From: Ligustrum vulgare
Lineage: Eukaryota; Streptophyta; Magnoliopsida; Lamiales; Oleaceae
Length of the DNA stretch: 64,000 bases
NCBI GenBank assembly: GCA_963555705.1
Contig: OY743179.1
Span: 24,926,192 to 24,990,191 of the forward strand
Direction of reading: 5' to 3'
Below are positions 58,438 through 64,000 of the stretch, one piece after another (position 1 is the stretch's first letter; every line of letters begins with the position of its first letter). Below the pieces are notes generated by a model. That model searched no databases. It worked only from the letters and a program-made list of their open reading frames with translations, and was not told the DNA's origin. The position numbers and the translations under genes were made by a program.

Positions 58438-59210
58438 TGATGCTGTAAAAATTTCTAACCTTGACGTGGCAAGATCTGGAGTTGCTTGATCACTGGAAAA
58501 GATGAATGAATTCGCCTTCAATGACCTGCAAAAAAGGCGAGGATGATTCTCCCCGTCTCCCCTCCGGTGTGAGAATTAGTTTTCTGTAGAAAGAGAAATA
58601 TATATCTGGAAAAAATGTTGTGAATGAATAATATTCGATTATAGGAGCTATATTTAAAGGGTATAGAAAGCCCGTAACCTTCTTCTATTAGGAGAAGGAG
58701 TCCTTTTTATATAAGCTTACCTTTTCAGAGAAGAATCCTTATGAGGACTGAACTTTCCTTTTTCGGGAAGTTTCCTTATGGTGAGTATCTTTATCTTGGG
58801 GCCCAAGAATGTAGCCCATTCGTGAAGCTCATATTCGAAGGAGATCTTGAGGTCTGCTAGTATGGGCTTTTGGTGTGACAAGGTCGGGAAGGGCTGACCT
58901 GAAAAACCCATGACGCGGGCAGATATGGATGTGGCCTGACCTCACTTATGGGAAAGTTCCCGGGCATGAGGGCTGACCTACGACCCCTCAATATAGTTTG
59001 ACGGAACTATGGTCGGACAAGACCGGACCACAAGTTCGGAAATCAAAGGGCCCGAGCATATGGGCTGACCTTTGGACCTTTGAAGGATGAGATCTAGAAG
59101 GTCGGGTAACAAGCCTAGGTTATAGGTCTTGTCATGGAAGACACGTGGTGTAATAGCCCACGGTCCATGGACTCTCCCTTAATTTAGAAGATAGGAAATT
59201 ATGCCAATCA
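58438..59210 (-). mobile_element. Solo LTR, 773 bp, in MULE copy B
   Basis: On the minus strand it starts TGATTGGCATAA (59210) and ends GCATCA (58438); the terminal TGAT..ATCA is inverse. Flanks are ATATA and ATATT on the plus strand, matching at 4 of 5 bases. A TATA box lies on the minus strand near 58701-58716. Repeated GGGCTGACCT / GGTCAGCCC words fill 58880-59080, typical of a gypsy LTR U3. Copy A lacks it. Confidence 0.78.
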
Positions 59211-59324
59211 ATATTATGACACTTTTAGTTTTTCCAAATGAGGGGAAACAATGCATTCTAAGAATGTCACAACAAATAATTCACCATACTACTTACTTGT
59301 TACAAAAACTCAATTGAACATTTA

Positions 59325-59458
59325 GAGCTTGTTTGGTAATGAGAAAAAAATGGTTTTTGAGGAAAGTAAGGTTGAAAAGTAGTGGCTCCAACATAATTGT
59401 GTGGTTGAAATGAGTATGACGAAAAAAATGGAAAAAAATCACATTGGCAAACATGGCC
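59325..59458. mobile_element. MITE, 134 bp, TSD TTA
   Basis: The ends GAGCTTGTTTGGTAATG and the inverse GGCCATGTTTGCCAATG are inverted repeats, flanked by TTA (59322-59324 and 59459-59461). Copy A has the empty site (CACATAAATTTTCAATTGAG near 47840). Confidence 0.82.
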
Positions 59459-59730
59459 TTATGTGCAAATCATCTTCAGCCTACAATTCTACAATTGTAA
59501 AAGAAATATTCCAACCATTCCTCATAAATAAGCAAAAATCATGTAACATTTAAGTTTTTTATAATCACGTATAAGAGTTTAATACTTCGAAACAGAGTAC
59601 AATACTTCAAAACCCATCAACATTGAATCATGTCTCAAATACCTTATTATCTATAAAAAAAAATGATTATTCACAATCTTTTTCTTAATTTCACTTTCCA
59701 CGCAATCTCACGGGAAATTGAAAACTCAAA

Positions 59731-60250
59731 AAGCATAAAAGATGAATCATCACCACTTAGCGTAATCAAGCATTATTAATTCAATTCAGGTTTTGGTAAT
59801 TCAAAGTTAGCAAAATTAAAACTCAAATTAGTGAAACCTAAATGTAATTAGAGAATCAATATTTGCTGAAGAAACCTTTGTTTTCTATAAACAATTGAAT
59901 TGTTAAATGACTATCCATATCTAAATTAGAAAATCAAATCGCCACAAAAAGTTCTTCAAATTCACCTTCAACTTCTAACTTTGAATTGTTGAATCACTAT
60001 ACAAAAGGATATTGCAGTGTCATGATGTGTAATATGGGCTGGACAGTCGAGCCCGGACTGGGTCAGATGGTAAGGTCCATAACCTAGGTGGGTTATCAAA
60101 ACATTTTGCTCTTGGGTTAAGTACACAATTACAAATAGGGCAAATTACACTCAATCACACAATTACATTTTAAATTTTTAAAACCAGATAATTATAAAGT
60201 ATTTTGCTAAATCAGGTATAAATCTCAATATAACTTCCCTCCCCAATTTT
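59731..60250. other. Intergenic, no gene recognised
   Basis: AT-rich sequence with one GC-richer stretch (60035-60105). No coding homology is seen. Confidence 0.45.
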
Positions 60251-60257
60251 ATCCTCT

Positions 60258-60705
60258 TCTTCTTAAACCAGTTCCTACGGAGACTCTCACGAGGAAGACG
60301 CTCCCCTTCTCCATCTGAGCATTGATCCAACGGACGATAACTATTTTAGCATCGAGCACGGCGCCTGGGACACCGTAGACGACGAAGATGAACATTCCGT
60401 CGAAGTGCAACGTGATGATGAATACAAGAATCTAGATCTAACTAATAATCATGAGCAGGTGAATGAAGTGATTGAGGCTGGTGACGATAGTGAAGAGGAG
60501 GATGACACGTCGAGGCACCAAGATTATCTTCTCCAACTCCGTCTTAGTGTGACGAAAAGGCAGAACTGGGTTCTTGACTGGGCCAAGATTTTAATCGGAA
60601 TTGAAGACCACACGGTTGAACTACGATTTCTAGTCTTTGAATCAGACATTTAATTGGAAACCCGGGGGATTACGCGGATGATGCAGGGCACGAAACCTTG
60701 TTTTA
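60258..60705 (+). pseudogene. Truncated CIP8/RING1-type RING E3 ligase gene fragment
   Basis: The plus strand reads APLLHLSIDPTDDNYFSIEH and GAWDTVDDEDEHSVEV, followed by an acidic stretch. HQDYLLQLRLS precedes QNWVLDWAKILIGIEDHTVE and LRFLVFESD. A stop follows at about 60651, and the original frame resumes one base shifted as GNPGDYADDAGHET (about 60657-60700), then homology stops. This order (DWAEILMGIEDNSIE.., ESDRY.GNP.DYIDDAAGYE) is that of plant CIP8-like RING-H2 E3 ligases, from memory of the family. The catalytic RING-H2 domain, expected about 80 residues later, is absent. With a frame lesion and 3' truncation it is a gene fragment, possibly left by duplication or transposon capture. 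No promoter or start was identified. Confidence 0.75.
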
Positions 60706-62317
60706 TTTGTGTATTTGTTGGTGGTTGTGAAGTGGTAGTGTGCCGGTGGTCTTGTTTAGTGGTGGTGGTGGTGGTGTGATGGTCTTCTTCCTATGTGATT
60801 GTGGTGCAATTAATGTGGTATGTGTGATGGTAGGTTGAGGTGGGGTTGCTGAGACAAATGTTGTGTCCTAGTGGCGAAGTTGGTGCAACGATGATGATGG
60901 TGGTTTCCTTAAATCACTAACTATGCGATGGTGATGTTATAGTTGGTTGGTGTTGGTGGTGGCAGGATGGATAGTAAGATCCAAGGGTGGTGGCAGTAGT
61001 GCGGCAGTGTCGAGGTGGTGGTGACTGCCCATGGTGATGGGCGACAGTGGACGGTGGGGGTGGTTAGTGGTGAATAAAATTACAATTGTAACTAATTACA
61101 AATTGAAATAAAGTTACAATTAAAATTAATTACAAATTGAGATAAAGTTACATTTGTATTTCCGACGACGTTTGTGGTTGTGACTGAGCTTTGGTTGTGC
61201 GACTGCGAAGATGGTGGTGGTGGTCGTGGTGAGACAGCAATTAAAATTACATTTGTAATTAATTACAAATTGAAATAAAATTACAATTTTATTTTCAACG
61301 GTGGTCCGACAATGATGATTGTGTCGGTGGATGATTACAAATTATACTAACATAATGAATCGTAAATGACATTATATTTTACTAATTAATAAGTTACAAT
61401 TGTTGTTACTAAGGTGAATGTAATTAACTTAATTAATTTTAGCAAAAAATATTCATGTTTTACAAATTCATTAGTTACAATTGTAATTAATTAACAAATT
61501 GAAATAAAGTTAAATTGTAATTAGTTATAAAATTGAAAGAAATTTATAAGTTGTAATTCATTATATAATGTAATTAAGTTACAATTTTATTAATTGTAAA
61601 ATTGAAATAAAATTAGAATTGTAAATCAATATAGAATGTAATTAAGTTGCAACTACAGTTGTAATTAAGGTAAATGTAACTAATTAAATTTTCTAACTAA
61701 TTAAATTTTAAAAAAAATCACGTTCTACAAAATTCATTAGTTACAATTGTAATTAATCGCATAATTGAAATAAAGTTACACTTGTAATTAAATACAATTT
61801 GTGACTAATTTAATTAATTTTAAATGAAAGAAAAATGAATTTCGAGTGACTTGTAATACATACAATTAAGTTACAATAGTAATTCATTAGTTATATTTGT
61901 AATTGATTATAAAATTGTAATTAATTTACAATTGTAATTAATTACAAAATGTATTTTATTACAGAATGCAATTAAGTAACAATTGTAATTAATTATAAAT
62001 TGTAACTAATTCAAATAATTTTAAAATAAAAATGAAATCTTCGAGTGACTTGTAATATACAATTACAATTAAGTTGCACTTGTAATTAATTCAATTATTT
62101 CATCAATTAAACTTGTCATCTTTTTCACTTTTTTTTCTAAACTCATCAGTTACAATTATAATTATAAATATAATTAATTTTAATTTGTAACTAGTTCAAT
62201 TATCATTATAAATAATTCTCCTATTGGGGGAGAGATTTTTCCAATTTCTTTTTATCAAATAATGTTAAAACAACCTCCCAACTAAAAGTTACAATTGTAA
62301 TTAATTGTTAACAGTAA
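60706..62317. repeat. GGTGGT-rich block and TTACAATTGTAA-rich repeats
   Basis: Positions 60715-61070 and 61140-61225 are rich in GGTGGTGGT words. Positions 61070-62317 are dense in ACAATTGTAATTAATTACAAA and related words in both orientations, most of them near-palindromic. There is no gene. The composition continues into the foldback to the right. Confidence 0.8.
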
Positions 62318-64000
62318 TTCATTACACAATGTAATTAAGTTGCAATGGTTAATGTTTCAATTACTTGTAGCAAAAAATATGCTTTTGTTTGATTCTTTTT
62401 TGTTTTTTTTGATGTAGTTGTGGTGGTGAGACGGTGGTGGTGGTGATGGTGATGGTGATGGTGATATTGAGATTTAATTGTATTTAATTACAAAATGAAA
62501 TAAAGTTACAATTGTAATTAATTATAAAATTGAAATAAGTTACAATTGTATTTTTTACGATGGTTGTGGCAGTGACCGATTACAAATTAGGTGGTGGTGT
62601 TTAATTGCAATTGTAGTTAACTTTACAATTGTAACTAATTACAAATTGAAATAAAGTTCTAATTCACAAGTTACAATTGTAATAAATTACAAAATTGAAA
62701 TGTGTTACAATTGTATTTTCGATGGGTGGTTGTTGCGGTGGCTGATGAGGCGGTGATCGGTAGTGGTGGTGGTAATTAATTACAATTGTAGTTAAATTTA
62801 CAATTGTAACTAATTACAAATTGAAATAAAGTCCTAATTCATAAGTTACAATTGTAATTAATTACAAAATTGAAATAAGTTACAATTGTATTTTTGACGG
62901 TGTTTGTGGCGGTGGCTAATTGCAAATTAGGCGGTGATCGGTGGTGGTGATGGTAATAAATTGCAATTGTAGTTAAATTTACAATTGTAACTAATTACAA
63001 ATTGAAATAAAGTTACAATTGTAATTAATTACAGGCCTTAATTCTGAATTGAAAAAATATACCTGATTTTGAGAATTATTTTGATACTTTTGTAATTAGT
63101 TACAAAACACCTGATTACAAAAATTTTCAAATCTATATATTTGTAAGGGTTAAATACACAATTACAAATATATAGATTTGAAAATTTTTGTAATCAGGTG
63201 TTTTGTAACTAATTACAAAAGTATCAAAATAATTTTCAAAATCAGGTATATTTTTTCAATTCAGAATTAAGGCATGTAATTAATTACAATTGTAACTTTA
63301 TTTCAATTTGTAATTAATTACAATTGTAAATTTAACTACGATTGCAATTTATTACCATCACCACCACCGATCACCGCCTAATTTGCAATTAGCCACCGCC
63401 ACAAACACTGTCGAAAATACAATTGTAACTTATTTCAATTTTGTAATTAATTACAATTGTAACTTATGAATTAGGACTTTATTTCAATTTGTAATTAGTT
63501 ACAATTGTAAATTTAACTACAATTGTAATTAATTACCATCACCACTACCGATCACCGCCTCATCAGCCACCGCAACAACCACCCATCGAAAATACAATTG
63601 TAACACATTTCAATTTTGTAATTTATTACAATTGTAACTTGTGAATTAGGACTTTATTTCAATTTGTAATTAGTTACAATTGTAAAGTTAACTACAATTG
63701 CAATTAAACACCACCACCTAATTTGTAATCGGTCACTGCCACAACCACCGTAAAAAATACAATTGTAACTTATTTCAATTTTATAATTAATTACAATTGT
63801 AACTTTATTTCATTTTGTAATTAAATACAAATACAATTAAATCTCAATATCACCATCACCACTACCACTACCACCATCATCTCAACAACACCACACAACC
63901 ACCACCGTCTAACCACCACGACTACATAAAAAAAAGCATATTTTTTGCTACAAGTAATTGAAACATTAACCATTGCAACTTAATTACATTGTGTAATGAA
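62318..64000. repeat. Foldback: two inverted arms of about 830 bp
   Basis: The left arm 62318-63146 pairs with the right arm 63162-64000 around a 15-base spacer. Examples: ATTCATTACACAATGTAATT at the left start corresponds to the inverse at the window end, and AATCTATATATTTGTAA next to the spacer is mirrored. The arms differ by scattered substitutions and short indels (for instance GAGAATTA against GAAAATTA near the centre), so they are not an identical artefact copy. The arms reach the window edge and may continue beyond it. A transcript across the centre would form a long hairpin RNA. Confidence 0.9.
62530..63045 (+). repeat. Three tandem units of about 170 bp in the left foldback arm
   Basis: Units begin near 62533, 62706 and 62875 with GTTACAATTGTATTTT, then a GGTGGTTGTGGCGGTGGCTGA-like GC-rich part, then an AATTACAATTGTAGTTAA and AACTAATTACAAATTGAAAT part. 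The inverse array occupies the right arm. Confidence 0.8.

Larger units (their letters stand above)
55140..59730 (-). mobile_element. MULE-derived copy B of an inverted pair
   Basis: This is the inverse of 47540-54290. The transposase remnant is on the minus strand (about 58360-56450); accompanying frames are on the plus strand (55504-56422). Insertions specific to this copy are two MITEs (55231-55407 and 59325-59458) and a solo LTR (58438-59210). Outer-arm homology is clear: AAGATTGTGAATAATCAT on one side and its inverse on the other (about 47616 and 59661). Confidence 0.75.

Noticed and set aside
62318..64000. Foldback as a pure assembly artefact
   Set aside because: The arms differ at several positions and by small indels, which a duplicated read would not show. 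It still needs read-level confirmation.

Overview
The window is AT-rich nuclear DNA from a eudicot plant. The main evidence is one full-length TIR-NB-ARC-LRR (TNL) immune receptor gene with a C-terminal post-LRR (C-JID) domain and conventional plant introns; TNLs of this architecture are typical of eudicots. The rest is plant transposon families: hAT, CACTA, Helitron, MULE, copia and gypsy elements, a tRNA-derived SINE and TAA/TTA-flanked MITEs. I see no tRNA, rRNA, organelle insert or second intact gene. The species cannot be named from the sequence.

Layout. Positions 1-1175 are a broken TNL paralogue, colinear with 26011 onward, whose NB-ARC core is replaced by an unrelated poly(A)-ended segment. 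Positions 2386-10409 hold a SINE with a perfect 19-bp target-site duplication (TSD), a short non-autonomous hAT, a 4.35-kb hAT with a dead, internally duplicated transposase, and a solo LTR. Positions 11310-13549 are packed with MITEs and lead into the TNL promoter.

The TNL gene spans 13957-30623. It has five exons (13957-14489, 26592-27699, 27862-28287, 28422-30023, 30105-30623), all splice phases agree, and the predicted protein has 1395 residues. Intron 1 is 12.1 kb and holds a four-layer nest: intron, then an internally deleted LTR retrotransposon (17800 to about 25680), then a CACTA element (18349-23348, TSD ACG), then a Helitron (20906-22360).

Downstream, 31712-37815 is the 3' end of a gypsy element (LTR plus integrase tail) carrying a 1.17-kb TIR element. 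Positions 37912-47105 are an old copia element in minus orientation, split by a 2.86-kb solo LTR (TSD ACATA). Positions 47540-59730 contain two MULE-derived copies in inverted orientation. After later insertions are subtracted, each arm is about 3.45 kb. Those insertions are a solo LTR, a deleted copia element with an LTR-RNase H fusion ORF, two MITEs and another solo LTR; several have an empty site in the opposite arm.

The right end has a truncated fragment of a CIP8/RING1-type RING E3 ligase gene, a run of GGTGGT and TTACAATTGTAA-rich repeats, and a foldback of about 830 bp per arm (62318-64000) that reaches the window edge.

No previously undescribed multi-gene system is evident. The most notable items are the intact TNL with its nested intron, the inverted MULE pair that orders later insertions, the hybrid TNL paralogue and the terminal foldback. 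Homology calls come from reading sequence and translations by eye, without database searches.
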